Of a stretch of DNA of 64,000 nucleotides, positions 25,090 to 33,854 are shown one piece after another. Origin of the DNA: Chromobacterium sp. ATCC 53434 (GTDB lineage: Bacteria > Pseudomonadota > Gammaproteobacteria > Burkholderiales > Chromobacteriaceae); assembly GCF_002848345.1 (NCBI RefSeq), contig NZ_CP025429.1:2666001-2730000 (forward strand), in the 5' to 3' direction. The translations under genes and the position numbers were made by a program. The notes beneath the pieces are model-generated. The model ran no database searches, was not told where the DNA came from, and worked only from the letters and a program-made list of their open reading frames with translations. Every line of letters starts with the position of its first letter. Position 1 is the first letter of the stretch.

Positions 25090-26208
25090 ATGCAAGACGT
25101 GGTACTGTTTGACGAACTGCCCACCGGCGACGGCCGCCGCATCGCCATCGCCACCCTGAACGCCGAAAAATCGCTGAACGCGCTGACGCTGGACATGATA
25201 CAGCGGCTGGACGCCCGCCTGACCATCTGGGAACGCGACGCCGGCATCGTCGCCGTGGTGCTGCGCGGCGCCGGCGAACGGGCCTTCTGCGCCGGCGGCG
25301 ACGTGCGCAGCCTGCGCGAAAAGCTGGTCGGCGAGCCGCACTACCCCCACCCGCACGCGGTGGCCTTCTTCGCCGAGGAATACACGCTGGACTACCGGAT
25401 ACACCGCTATCCGAAACCGCTGATCGTCTGGGGCGGCGGCATCGTCATGGGCGGCGGCCTGGGCCTGATGGCCGGTGCCGGCCACCGCGTGGTGACGCCA
25501 GCCACGCGCATCGCGATGCCGGAAATCACCATAGGCCTGTATCCGGACGTCGGCGGCAGCTGGTTCCTGCAACGGATGCCAGCGCACCTGGGCCTCTTCC
25601 TCGCGCTGACCGGCGCGCCGCTGAACGCCCACGACGCGCTGATCGCCAACCTGGCCGACCACGTGCTGGCCGCCGACGCCTATCCGACGCTGCTGGAGGC
25701 GCTGCAGCAAGCCGACTGGAGCGGCGACGCGCGCCGGCACCCGGCCCAGGTCAGCGCGCTGCTGAACCAGTTGGAAGGCCAGTTGGGCGACGCGCTGCCG
25801 GCGTCCAACGTAGAACGCAATCTGCTCGCCGTGCACCGGCTGATGAACCGCGGCGACCTCGCCGCCGTCGCCGCCGCGCTGAACGAAACCGCCTTCGAGG
25901 ACCCGTGGCTGGCCGATGCCGCCAAGAACTTCCGCCACGGCTGCCCGACCTCGGCCGCCGTCAGCTGGGAAATCCTCAATCGTTCCAAACACATGTCGCT
26001 GGCCGAGGCGCTGCGGATGGAACTGGTGCTGTCGGTCAACTTCTGCGCCCGCTCCGACTTCCCGGAAGGCGTGCGCGCGCTCTTGGTCGACAAGGACCGC
26101 AATCCGCGCTGGAGCCGGCAGCTGGCTGACATCGACCAGGCCTGGGTGGACGGCCATTTCGATTCGCCGTGGCGCGGCGGCGATCATCCGCTGGCGGGAT
26201 TGAAATAG
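25090..26208 (+). CDS. 3-hydroxyisobutyryl-CoA hydrolase
   Basis: A 372-residue crotonase-superfamily thioesterase of the HIBCH type, longer than hydratases (about 260) by the HIBCH-specific C-terminal domain. AFCAGGDVRSL (about 65-75), GGGIVMGGGLGLMAGAGHRVV (about 117-137) and MPEITIGLYPDVGGSWFL (about 143-160) match, the last holding the catalytic Glu and Asp. The C-terminal FRHGCPTSA and MSLAEALRMELVLSVNFC are also typical. It releases free 3-hydroxyisobutyrate, the substrate of mmsB directly downstream. Confidence 0.94.
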   Translation: MQDVVLFDELPTGDGRRIAIATLNAEKSLNALTLDMIQRLDARLTIWERDAGIVAVVLRGAGERAFCAGGDVRSLREKLVGEPHYPHPHAVAFFAEEYTLDYRIHRYPKPLIVWGGGIVMGGGLGLMAGAGHRVVTPATRIAMPEITIGLYPDVGGSWFLQRMPAHLGLFLALTGAPLNAHDALIANLADHVLAADAYPTLLEALQQADWSGDARRHPAQVSALLNQLEGQLGDALPASNVERNLLAVHRLMNRGDLAAVAAALNETAFEDPWLADAAKNFRHGCPTSAAVSWEILNRSKHMSLAEALRMELVLSVNFCARSDFPEGVRALLVDKDRNPRWSRQLADIDQAWVDGHFDSPWRGGDHPLAGLK

Positions 26209-26452
26209 CCCCCTCTCCCCGCCCCTCTCCCGCGAAGGGAGAGGGAGGGCACGTCGACAATTTACTAGTTTCTCGCACCCGCGCGGCACCGGCAGCATAA
26301 AGACCAACGCCACCACCGTCGCGGGAAATCGTCGATACAACTCGACGCATGGCCGAACGTCAACCACGCCATGGCCCCTCTCCCCTCGCGGGAGAGGGGT
26401 TGGGGAGAGGGGGCGAATCCAGCCGCCCCATCAAATGAGAAAAGGAAGAGAC
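26209..26452. repeat. Pair of CT-rich palindromic repeats upstream of mmsB
   Basis: Non-coding gap. Hairpin 1 (26223-26245) is CCCTCTCCC-gcgaa-GGGAGAGGG. Hairpin 2 (26375-26399) is CCCCTCTCCC-ctcgc-GGGAGAGGGG, followed by TTGGGGAGAGGGGG to 26413. The 39 bases 26375-26413 occur again, identically, at 54740-54778. About 130 bases of unremarkable sequence separate the two hairpins. It may weaken transcription between the HIBCH gene and mmsB. Confidence 0.75.
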
Positions 26453-27343
26453 ATGGAAAACATCGCCTTCATCGGCCTTGGCAATATGGGCGGGCCGATG
26501 GCCGTCAATCTGCTGAACAAGGGCTTCAAACTCAGCGCCTTCGACCTGTCGGCCGACGCGCTGGCCAAGGTGGCCGCCGCCGGCGGCCGGGCGGCGGCCA
26601 GCGCCGCCGACGCGATAGACAACGCCGGCGTGGTGATCTCGATGCTGCCGGCCGGCAAGCACGTGGCCGGCCTCTACCTCGGCGACGACGGCCTGTTCGC
26701 CAAGCTGCCCAAGGGCGCGCTGATCATAGACTGCAGCACGATAGACGCCGGCACCGCCCGCCAAGTGGCCGAAGCCGCGCAAGCGAAGGGCCTGGCCATG
26801 CTGGACGCGCCGGTGTCCGGCGGCACCGCCGGCGCCACCGCCGGCACGCTGACCTTCATCGTCGGCGGCGCCGCCGACGCGCTGGCCCGCGCCCGCCCGG
26901 TGCTGGAGGCGATGGGCAAGAACATCTTCCACGCCGGCGGCGCCGGCGCCGGCCAGACCGCCAAGATCTGCAACAATATGCTGCTGGGCATCCTGATGGT
27001 CGGCACCGCGGAGGCGCTGGCGCTGGGCGTCAAGAACGGCCTGGACCCGAAAGTGCTGTCCGAGATCATCGCCAAGAGCTCGGGCCGCAACTGGGCGACC
27101 GAGCTGTACAATCCGTGGCCCGGCGTCATGGACGCCGCGCCGGCCAGCCGCGGCTACGCCGGCGGCTTCATGTCCGAATTGATGCTGAAGGACCTGGGCC
27201 TGGCCGAGGAAACCGCGCTGCAAAGCCATGCCGCCAATCCGCTGGGCGCGCTGGCGCGCAATCTGTACGAGGAACATGTGCACCAGGGCAACGGCAAGCT
27301 GGACTTCTCCAGCATCGTCAAACACTTCCACCAGCTGGACTGA
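26453..27343 (+). CDS. mmsB: 3-hydroxyisobutyrate dehydrogenase
   Basis: A 296-residue beta-hydroxyacid dehydrogenase oxidising 3-hydroxyisobutyrate to methylmalonate semialdehyde, the substrate of mmsA in the same operon. It has the Rossmann motif FIGLGNMGGPMA (5-16), the substrate-binding DAPVSGGTAGA (about 118-128) and the catalytic lysine in GAGQTAKICNNM (about 163-174). The start at 26453 is chosen because GGAAGAG precedes it; an upstream in-frame ATG at 26435 lacks a site. Last gene of the valine block. Confidence 0.95.
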   Translation: MENIAFIGLGNMGGPMAVNLLNKGFKLSAFDLSADALAKVAAAGGRAAASAADAIDNAGVVISMLPAGKHVAGLYLGDDGLFAKLPKGALIIDCSTIDAGTARQVAEAAQAKGLAMLDAPVSGGTAGATAGTLTFIVGGAADALARARPVLEAMGKNIFHAGGAGAGQTAKICNNMLLGILMVGTAEALALGVKNGLDPKVLSEIIAKSSGRNWATELYNPWPGVMDAAPASRGYAGGFMSELMLKDLGLAEETALQSHAANPLGALARNLYEEHVHQGNGKLDFSSIVKHFHQLD

Positions 27344-27423
27344 GCCGGCGCCGGCCAGGCCGACACAGGCGATATGACATGTGCTACATTAATCGTCCAT
27401 GTCATTGACTTTTCGTGTCACTT

Positions 27424-27455
27424 CGACGGGAGCCGGCAGCCGCCGGCTCCCGTCG
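27424..27455. repeat. Perfect 14-bp hairpin between mmsB and the S9 peptidase gene
   Basis: CGACGGGAGCCGGC (27424-27437) and its exact complement (27442-27455) enclose a 4-base loop. There is no U-run on either strand. It may be a rho-assisted 3' end for mmsB or a protective 5' structure for the peptidase mRNA. Confidence 0.6.
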
Positions 27456-27509
27456 CGCATGCGATGAACGCCGGGCCACGCCCGGAAGAAAAACAGAAAC
27501 AGGAACACC

Positions 27510-30032
27510 ATGTCTACATCCCGTATTCTGGCCGGCCAGGTGCTGGCCGCGCTGGCGGCCTGCGCGCTGCCGGTCTCGCCGGCGCAGGCCGCCGGCTATC
27601 AGCAGCCGCCGGCCAACATCCTGAAGGCGATGCGCGCGCCGGCGCTGCCCGGCCCCAGCGTCAGCCCCACCCGCGACCGCATGCTGCTGGTGGCGTGGCA
27701 GGAATACCCGTCCATCGCGCGCGTGGCCGCGCCCTTCCTGCGCCTGGCCGGCACCCGCGTCGAGCCGGCCAACCGCAGCAAGCACGACACGCCGGGCGGC
27801 TACGGCATCGCCCCGTGCGCCGAGAGCTTCAAGCTGGTGAGCATTCCCGACGGCCGGGAAACGGCGATCGCGCTGCCGGCCGGCGCCTGCCCGGACGCGC
27901 CTATCTGGTCGGCCGACGGCAAGCGCTTCGCCTTCGCCAACACCACCGCCGACGCGGTGGAACTGTGGGTCGGCGACGCCGCCAGCGGCAAGATACGCAA
28001 GGTCCCCGGCATCCGGCTGAACCCGATGCTGAACGACGAGCTGCAATGGATGCCGGATCAGAAGACGCTGCTGGTCAAGGCGGTGCCGGCCAAGCTCGGT
28101 CCGCCGCCGGCCAAGCAGGGCGGCCCCGACGGCCCGAACGTGCAGGAAGCCGACGGCGAGAAAGGCCAGAGCAGCACCTATGAAACCCGCGACACGCTGT
28201 CCAGCCCGCACGACGAGGCGCTGTTCGACTACTACGCCGCCTCGCAGCTGACCCTGGTCGACGCGGCCAGCGGCAAGACGACGCCGCTGGGCCAGCCGGC
28301 GCTGTACGACGGCGTCGGCCCGGCGCCGGACGGCAAGCACATCCTGGTTTCCAGCGTGCGCAAACCCTATTCCTACGTCACGACCTACGAGCGCTTCCCG
28401 CACCAGGTCGAAGTATGGGATGTCGCGCGGCCTGGCCGCGTCGGCGTCCACACCGTCGCCTCGCTGCCGCTGGCCGACCGCGTGCCGGTGCACGGCGAGC
28501 CGCTGGGCCCGCGCGACTTCTTCTGGCGCGCCACCGAGCCGGCCACGCTGCTCTGGGCCGAGGCGCTGGACGGCGGCGACTGGCAGAACACCGTGCCGGC
28601 TCGCGACAAGGTGATGATGCAGAAGGCCCCGTTCACCGCGGCGCCGGTCGAGATCCTGCGCACCGCGCAGCGCTTCGCCGGCCTGGACTGGAGCGAGCGC
28701 GCCGATACCGCGCTGCTCAGCGAGGTCGATCTGAACAAGCACTGGCGCCAGACCCGCATCGTCAACATCGACGATGCCAAGCAACCGGCCAAGCTGCTGT
28801 GGGACCTGTCCTTCGACAATAAATACGCCGATCCGGGCAGCCCGGTGCACCGCACGCTGGCCAGCGGCGAACGAGTGATCCAGCTGGACGGCGACGCCAT
28901 CTACCTGGCCGGCGGCGGCGCCTCGCCGCAAGGCAACCGTCCCTTCCTCGACAAGCTGGACCTGAAGACGCTGCAAAGCCAGCGGCTGTTCCGCAGCGAC
29001 AAATCGGCCTACGAGCGCTTCATCGGCCTGTCCGGCGGCAACGGCGGCTTCCTGACCTGGCGCCAGACGCCGACCGAAGCGCCGAACGCCTTCCTGCGCA
29101 CGCTGGGCCAGCCGGTCGCCGCCGGCCAGGGCGAGGCGGCGTTCTCGTCGACGCAGACGGCCGTCACCCGCATCGTCGATCCGACGCCGGAGCTGCGCCA
29201 GATCAAGAAGCGGCTGGTGAAATACAAGCGCGCCGACGGCCTGGACCTGTCGTTCACGCTGTACACGCCGCCGGGCTACCAGGAGGGCACGCGCGTGCCG
29301 GCCATCCTCAACGCCTATCCGCTGGACTACGCCGACGCCGCCAGCGCCGGCCAGGTCAGCGGCTCGCAGCAGACCTTCACCCGCCTCTACCAGTACAAAT
29401 ACCTGCTGCTGGCCGGCTACGCCGTCATCGACCAGGCGTCGTTCCCGGTGGTCGGCGACCCGAAGGCCGCCTACGACACCTATCTGGACCAGCTGAAGAT
29501 GGACGCCGAGGCGGCCGTCGGCGAGGCGGTGAAGCTGGGCGTCGTCGATCCGGACCGCGTCGCCGTCACCGGCCACAGCCACGGCGCGCTGATGACGGCC
29601 AATCTGCTGGCCCACACCGACCTGTTCCGCGCCGGCGCGGCCACCAGCGGCTCGTACAACAAGACGCTGACGCCGTTCGGCTTCCAGAGCGAGCGCCGCT
29701 CGGTGTGGGAAGCGCCCGACGTCTACCGCAAGGTGTCCACCTTCTTCTACGCCGACAAGCTGAAGACGCCGATTTTGATCGTGCACGGCAGCGACGACGC
29801 CAATCCCGGCACCACGCCGCTGCAGGCCAGCAAGTTCTACGAGGCGATACGCGGCAACGGCGGCACCGCCCGCCTGGTGATGCTGCCGCACGAGCCGCAC
29901 TGGTACGCCGCGCGCGAATCGAACGAGCAGCTGGTCTACGAAATGCTGAGCTGGTTCGACAAATACGTGAAGAACGCGCCGCCGCGCGCGGTGAAGACCG
30001 CGCAAAGCCAGCCGGCGCCGGCCCAGCCCTGA
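27510..30032 (+). CDS. Exported S9 family (prolyl oligopeptidase-type) peptidase
   Basis: An 840-residue protein. The signal peptide MSTSRILAGQVLAALAACA with cleavage near AQA-AGYQ (about 29) sends it to the periplasm or outside. Residues about 40-580 form a beta-propeller-like domain; the C-terminal alpha/beta hydrolase has the nucleophile in GHSHGALM (Ser about 690), the acid in VHGSDDANPGTTP (about 760) and the His in LPHEPHWYAARES (about 795). Length and order match glutamyl endopeptidase-like/S9 enzymes of Gram-negatives. A GGAA precedes the ATG. It likely clips short peptides; specificity is unknown. Confidence 0.9.
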   Translation: MSTSRILAGQVLAALAACALPVSPAQAAGYQQPPANILKAMRAPALPGPSVSPTRDRMLLVAWQEYPSIARVAAPFLRLAGTRVEPANRSKHDTPGGYGIAPCAESFKLVSIPDGRETAIALPAGACPDAPIWSADGKRFAFANTTADAVELWVGDAASGKIRKVPGIRLNPMLNDELQWMPDQKTLLVKAVPAKLGPPPAKQGGPDGPNVQEADGEKGQSSTYETRDTLSSPHDEALFDYYAASQLTLVDAASGKTTPLGQPALYDGVGPAPDGKHILVSSVRKPYSYVTTYERFPHQVEVWDVARPGRVGVHTVASLPLADRVPVHGEPLGPRDFFWRATEPATLLWAEALDGGDWQNTVPARDKVMMQKAPFTAAPVEILRTAQRFAGLDWSERADTALLSEVDLNKHWRQTRIVNIDDAKQPAKLLWDLSFDNKYADPGSPVHRTLASGERVIQLDGDAIYLAGGGASPQGNRPFLDKLDLKTLQSQRLFRSDKSAYERFIGLSGGNGGFLTWRQTPTEAPNAFLRTLGQPVAAGQGEAAFSSTQTAVTRIVDPTPELRQIKKRLVKYKRADGLDLSFTLYTPPGYQEGTRVPAILNAYPLDYADAASAGQVSGSQQTFTRLYQYKYLLLAGYAVIDQASFPVVGDPKAAYDTYLDQLKMDAEAAVGEAVKLGVVDPDRVAVTGHSHGALMTANLLAHTDLFRAGAATSGSYNKTLTPFGFQSERRSVWEAPDVYRKVSTFFYADKLKTPILIVHGSDDANPGTTPLQASKFYEAIRGNGGTARLVMLPHEPHWYAARESNEQLVYEMLSWFDKYVKNAPPRAVKTAQSQPAPAQP

Positions 30033-30052
30033 TCGCCGCTTCCGCCCGATCG

Positions 30053-30078
30053 AACGCCCCGCCTCGCGGGGCGTTTTC
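30053..30078. terminator. Intrinsic terminator after the S9 peptidase gene
   Basis: The 10-bp stem AACGCCCCGC-ctc-GCGGGGCGTT is followed by TTCTT, directly between the peptidase and the convergent DUF817 gene. Confidence 0.88.
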
Positions 30079-30084
30079 TTGAAC

Positions 30085-30960
30085 TCAGGCCGGCACGCTG
30101 ATGCCGCGCCGGACATGCTGCAGATGGGCGACGATGGTGAAGCTCATCAGCGCCAGCAGCGACCAGGAGCTCCACTTGCCGACATGCACGGCCGACCAGG
30201 CGCCCAGCTGGTTCGGATAGCGCCACACGCCGTACAGGGTGCCGAGGTTTTCCGCCAGCCAGATGAAGAAGCCTATCAGCACGAAGCCCAGCAGCAGCGG
30301 CATCCGGCGCTCGCGGTCCAGAGGCTGGAAGATCACGGTGGCGCGCGCGTACAGGCCCAGCGCGCAGGCGGCGAGATACCAGCGGTAGTCGCCGATGTAA
30401 TGGTGGGTGAAGAAATTGGCGTAGATCAGCGCGGCCATCGCCGCCGCCATCCAGTAAGGCGGGTGGTGCTCCACCCTCAGCCTCAGCAGCCGCCAGGCCT
30501 GGACGATGTAGCTGCCGACCGCCGCGTACATGAAACCGGAAAACAGCGGCACGCCGAACAGCTTGCTGTAGGCGAAATCCGGATAGGACCAGGACTGGAT
30601 GCCGCCGGAGGTCTTGAACGCCTCCAGCGCGAATCCAAGCAGATGGAACAAGGTGATCGCCTTCAGTTCGTCCAGATTCTCCAGCCCGGTCCACAGCATC
30701 CAGCCCTGGATGGCCAGCGCGATCAGCAGCAACAGGTCGTAGCGCGGCACGCCGAACAGCCCGCCGCGCGGCGTCAGGAACACCGCGGCGAAGAACAGGC
30801 CGGCGAACAGGCAGGCGCGCGCTTCCTTCAGGCCGAAAAACCAGAACTCGCGGACGAAACGCCGCCAGCCGCTCCGTCCGCCGTCGCCGCGCGACATCAA
30901 ATACGCGTCCAGGTCCCGCAAACGGCGGCGCCCCGCCTCTCCGACAAGCATGAAAACCAC
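30085..30960 (-). CDS. DUF817 family integral membrane protein
   Basis: A 291-residue inner-membrane protein with about seven hydrophobic segments (for example ACLFAGLFFAAVFL near 48-61 and MPLLLGFVLIGFFIWLAENL near 220-240). Conserved polar stretches FALEAFKTSGGIQSWSYPD and NFFTHHYIGDYRWYL match DUF817 (Bacillus YoaT family), which has no established function. It is convergent with the S9 peptidase and precedes rsgA downstream on the other side. The start could also be the second Met three codons in. Confidence 0.85.
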   Translation of the reverse strand: MVFMLVGEAGRRRLRDLDAYLMSRGDGGRSGWRRFVREFWFFGLKEARACLFAGLFFAAVFLTPRGGLFGVPRYDLLLLIALAIQGWMLWTGLENLDELKAITLFHLLGFALEAFKTSGGIQSWSYPDFAYSKLFGVPLFSGFMYAAVGSYIVQAWRLLRLRVEHHPPYWMAAAMAALIYANFFTHHYIGDYRWYLAACALGLYARATVIFQPLDRERRMPLLLGFVLIGFFIWLAENLGTLYGVWRYPNQLGAWSAVHVGKWSSWSLLALMSFTIVAHLQHVRRGISVPA

Positions 30961-31028
30961 CTCTCATTGAACGGCCGGCGGCCGTGCCGCCATTCTCGGG
31001 ACTCCTCCGGGCCTTGGCAACATCGACG

Positions 31029-32054
31029 CTAGCGCTGCCTCGCCGCCTTGTTGCGCGCCTTCCATTCCCGCCGTTGCTGCTGCCGCTGCAACGGCGTCCG
31101 CTCATGTCGCTCCATCTCGCGCCGCAGCTTGTGGTAGTTGCGCAGCCGGTCGCCATCGACGCCGGCCCTGACCGCGCAACCCGGCTCCTCGCGATGGCCG
31201 CAGTCGCGGAACTGGTAATGGCCTGCCAGCGCTTCGATATCGGCGAAGCTGCCGGCCAGCGCGCCGGCGTCCGGCGGCGCCTGCAGCGTGCGCACGCCCG
31301 GCGTGTCTATGATGCAGGCGCCGTCCGGGCATGGCAGCAGCGTGCGCGCCGTCGTGGTGTGGCGGCCGCGGCTGTCGTCGCCCCTGACCGCGCCGACCGC
31401 CTGCGCGTCGACGCCCAACAGCGTGTTGCTCAGCGTGGACTTGCCGGCGCCGGACGAGCCGAGCAGCACCAGCGTCTGCCCCGCGCCCAACCAGGGCCTC
31501 AACGCGTCGCGGCAGGCCGGATCGGTGCCGTTCAGCAACAGTATCGGCGGCAGCGGCCGCAGACGTTGTTCCAGCTCGGCCAGCCTGGCCTCGGCGTCCG
31601 GGCACAGATCGGCCTTGCTCAGCACCACCACCGGCGCGACGCCGGCCGCCGCGGCCAGGCCCAGGTAGCGCTCCAGCCGCCGCGGGCTGTAATCGCCGTC
31701 CAGCCCCATCACCAGCAAGGCGGTGTCGACATTGCTGGCGTAGGTCTGGCGCGCCCCCTCGTCGTTGACGCGGACCAGCTGGTTGAACGGCTCCAGGCGT
31801 TCAAGCAGACGCCATGGCTCATGCTCCCGCGACTGGCACAGCGCCCAGTCGCCCACCGCCAGTTCGGCATGGACATCGGGCAAGGCGCTGGCCTGCTGCT
31901 CATGCTCGCCGTCATGCACCCACGCGCGGTCGCGCTGCACGCGGCACACGCGCGCTAGCCGCAGATCGTCTTCGCCGGCCAGCGCCAGCGCCTGTTGCAG
32001 CAATACCGGCGTCAGGCCGATGGCGGCCAGACGAGGAAAATCGAAATTCAGCAT
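31029..32054 (-). CDS. rsgA: Ribosome small subunit-dependent GTPase A
   Basis: A 341-residue circularly permuted GTPase that assists late 30S maturation. G4 (VVLSKADLC, about 150) precedes G1 (GSSGAGKSTLSN, about 200) and G3 (DTPGVRTL, about 250), the permuted order that defines RsgA/YjeQ. An N-terminal OB-like domain spans about 30-95; the C-terminal zinc site shows FRDCGHREEPGCAV. GGGAG precedes ATG 32054 (MLNFDFPRL), which beats an upstream in-frame start. The N-terminus is unlike E. coli RsgA, so this may be a second paralogue. It has a long 5' leader with its own promoter. Confidence 0.92.
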   Translation of the reverse strand: MLNFDFPRLAAIGLTPVLLQQALALAGEDDLRLARVCRVQRDRAWVHDGEHEQQASALPDVHAELAVGDWALCQSREHEPWRLLERLEPFNQLVRVNDEGARQTYASNVDTALLVMGLDGDYSPRRLERYLGLAAAAGVAPVVVLSKADLCPDAEARLAELEQRLRPLPPILLLNGTDPACRDALRPWLGAGQTLVLLGSSGAGKSTLSNTLLGVDAQAVGAVRGDDSRGRHTTTARTLLPCPDGACIIDTPGVRTLQAPPDAGALAGSFADIEALAGHYQFRDCGHREEPGCAVRAGVDGDRLRNYHKLRREMERHERTPLQRQQQRREWKARNKAARQR

Positions 32055-32261
32055 CAAAGCTCCCGCGAACGCTCGCAAGCCGACGCCGCCGGGCGAAGCC
32101 GGACAGGACAAGCATTCGGAAATGAATAGGGGAAACGCGCCTGATGGACAGGCTCAGTCACCGCGCGGATGCGGTGGGAGGGACATGCCGGGGAACGGTC
32201 GCCGAGCGGCGCCGCTTATTGCACGAAAACTGTCAGAAAATAATACGACCGGGGCAACGGT

Positions 32262-32300
32262 TCAGCCGGCACGCCCTTCGAATGAAATATCTCGGCTCAT
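32262..32300 (-). CDS. 12-codon upstream ORF in the rsgA leader (putative)
   Basis: The mini-ORF MSRDISFEGRAG has a strong site (AAAGGAG, 7 bases before the ATG) and lies between the probable rsgA promoter and rsgA, more than 200 bases before the rsgA start. The peptide matches nothing I know. Good initiation context on so short a frame suggests a regulatory leader rather than a product. Confidence 0.4.
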   Translation of the reverse strand: MSRDISFEGRAG

Positions 32301-32335
32301 TGGATTCTCCTTTGCGCTGACGGGAAGATTTTCAG

Positions 32336-32364
32336 ATTATGCTGATTGAAAATCTCGCGCGCAA
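32336..32364 (-). promoter_or_regulatory. Probable sigma-70 promoter for the rsgA leader transcript
   Basis: On the minus strand TTGCGC (complement of 32359-32364) is separated by 17 bases from CATAAT (complement of 32336-32341). It would give an approximately 270-base leader before rsgA containing the 12-codon ORF and possible hairpins, such as CACCGC-atccgc-GCGGTG and GCCTG-tccat-CAGGC. Confidence 0.5.
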
Positions 32365-32393
32365 GCGGAATCATCTCGATGCGCCGTCCGGGC

Positions 32394-32422
32394 TTGGGAA
32401 AAAAATCTGTCGGTTCTATAGA
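32394..32422 (+). promoter_or_regulatory. Probable sigma-70 promoter for the small lipoprotein gene
   Basis: TTGGGA (32394-32399), a 17-base spacer and TATAGA (32417-32422), about 60 bases before the lipoprotein start. It is divergent from the rsgA promoter. Confidence 0.5.
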
Positions 32423-32485
32423 TAGTAAACACGCTCGGAGAAGCGCGCATGCCGGCGCCCCGCCGTCCACCTGGAGAGTGAAACG

Positions 32486-32851
32486 ATGAAAACCCTGCCG
32501 CTATTGATCGCCGCCGCCATCGGCGCCGCCGCCCTGACCGCCTGCGCCAGTCCGGAGGAGATCCGCGCGATGGATCAACGGACCTGCACCGGCTACGGCT
32601 TCCAGCCGGGCACCGACAACTACGCCAACTGCATGATGAAGCAGTCCGACAAGCGCGACCAGGAAAGCCGCGACGCGCGCGCGCGGATGGCGCAACCGGC
32701 TCAGCCGGCGCCTAACGCGCCGTCCACCACCGTCATCGTCATCCCCACCGACGGCAAGCCCAAGCTGCCGGACTGCCGGATGCAGGATCCCGGCGTGACG
32801 CTGAATATGGACGGCATGTGGGCGGGACCGAACTGTACTCCGGCCCACTGA
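32486..32851 (+). CDS. Small lipoprotein of unknown function
   Basis: A 121-residue protein with a lipoprotein signal peptide: MKTLPLLIAAAIGAAALTAC with lipobox LTAC and lipidated Cys20. The Ser-Pro after it predicts outer-membrane retention. The rest is Pro/Gln/Ala-rich in the middle, with Cys in RTCTGYGF, YANCMMKQ, PDCRMQ and GPNCTP that could form two disulfides. GAGAG precedes the ATG. No family recognised beyond a general likeness to small proteobacterial lipoproteins with the TGYGF motif. Confidence 0.85.
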   Translation: MKTLPLLIAAAIGAAALTACASPEEIRAMDQRTCTGYGFQPGTDNYANCMMKQSDKRDQESRDARARMAQPAQPAPNAPSTTVIVIPTDGKPKLPDCRMQDPGVTLNMDGMWAGPNCTPAH

Positions 32852-32894
32852 CGCCTCCCCCCTTCGCGACAGGCCGGCGCGATGCCGGCCTGTT

Positions 32895-33749
32895 TCATGG
32901 CAGCAGCCTGCCCGCCGGCCGCGCCCAGAACGCCGCGTCCAGCGCGTAGTCTCCTTCCCGCGGCGGCTGTCCCGGATTGGCCAGCAGCAAATGCAGCCTG
33001 GGCGCCGCCCCCGCCGGCAGCGCCATCTGCCAGCCGGCCAGCGTGTGCTCGCGGCCGTCGCGCCACAGGCTGTCGTCCGGGCCGTCGTGGCGGTCCCGGC
33101 TCAGTTGCTGGAATTCGGCAAGCGTGTGCGCCGGATGCTGATCAAGCAGCCAGCCGATGCGGGCGAGCCGCGCCCGGCTGCTGGCGCCGATTTTCTGCTC
33201 GCCGTCCAGCAGCGAGGTGTCGGCGTAATGATTGGTATGCGCCAAGACGCCGTTTTGCTGGCGCGTCAGCCGATAGCGCCCGTGCTGGCCGACCTCCACC
33301 TGCATCAGGCCGCCGGCGTCGGCCAGCAGCAGAAACACCGGACGCGCCTGCGGGAACAGCTGGTCGGCGGCGGCGGCCACCTGGTCCAGCGAGCCGTAAT
33401 CGCGCAACAGCCGCGTCATCACGCCGTGGCGATCGCCATCGGCCTGCCGCAACGCGCGCGGCAGGCTGCTGGCCTCGGCGCTGACCACCGCCAGCTCCTT
33501 CTCGTTGACGCCGGCCTTGATGCCCGGCTCGCGGCCATTGTCGGCGTACAGGCCCAGATAGGCGTAGCCGCGCGCCGGGCGGCGCAGGCTCAGCGACTGG
33601 ACGTGGTCGGGCTTCCAGTCGCGATTCTTGGCCAGCAGCGTGCCGTCCGAACTGGCTGCCCCGGCCGCGCCCCACAGCGTGCAGGCATGGGCCGGAGAAA
33701 AAGCCAGCGCGCCGGCGACGCCGGCCACAGCCAACCATGAATAGCGCAC
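32895..33749 (-). CDS. Exported linear-amide C-N hydrolase (Ntn-hydrolase, C45/acyl-CoA:6-APA acyltransferase-like)
   Basis: A 284-residue protein with signal peptide MRYSWLAVAGVAGALAFSPA. Predicted cleavage after AHA would leave Cys23 (CTLWGAAG) as the new N-terminal residue, the arrangement needed for an Ntn-hydrolase nucleophile, so signal peptidase may activate the enzyme. LLAKNRDWKPDH, EKELAVVSAEASSL and LAHTNHYAD match the penicillin-acyltransferase/carcinine-hydrolase-like family. It should hydrolyse an amide such as an N-acyl amine or homoserine lactone-like substrate in the periplasm. Substrate and Cys activation are inference. Confidence 0.82.
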   Translation of the reverse strand: MRYSWLAVAGVAGALAFSPAHACTLWGAAGAASSDGTLLAKNRDWKPDHVQSLSLRRPARGYAYLGLYADNGREPGIKAGVNEKELAVVSAEASSLPRALRQADGDRHGVMTRLLRDYGSLDQVAAAADQLFPQARPVFLLLADAGGLMQVEVGQHGRYRLTRQQNGVLAHTNHYADTSLLDGEQKIGASSRARLARIGWLLDQHPAHTLAEFQQLSRDRHDGPDDSLWRDGREHTLAGWQMALPAGAAPRLHLLLANPGQPPREGDYALDAAFWARPAGRLLP

Positions 33750-33854
33750 GGTCTTCCCCTACTGAGTCGAGAGATGAAACAAATTCTCTCATGCCGCCGG
33801 AAACGACGAGCATCCCGCTTGCAAACAAATGTGGGGACGACGCGCTCGGCGGCG

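Noticed and set aside
26371..27408. Arg-rich frame overlapping mmsB
   Set aside because: A shadow of mmsB in another frame; its sequence is Arg/Gly/Pro-rich without motifs.
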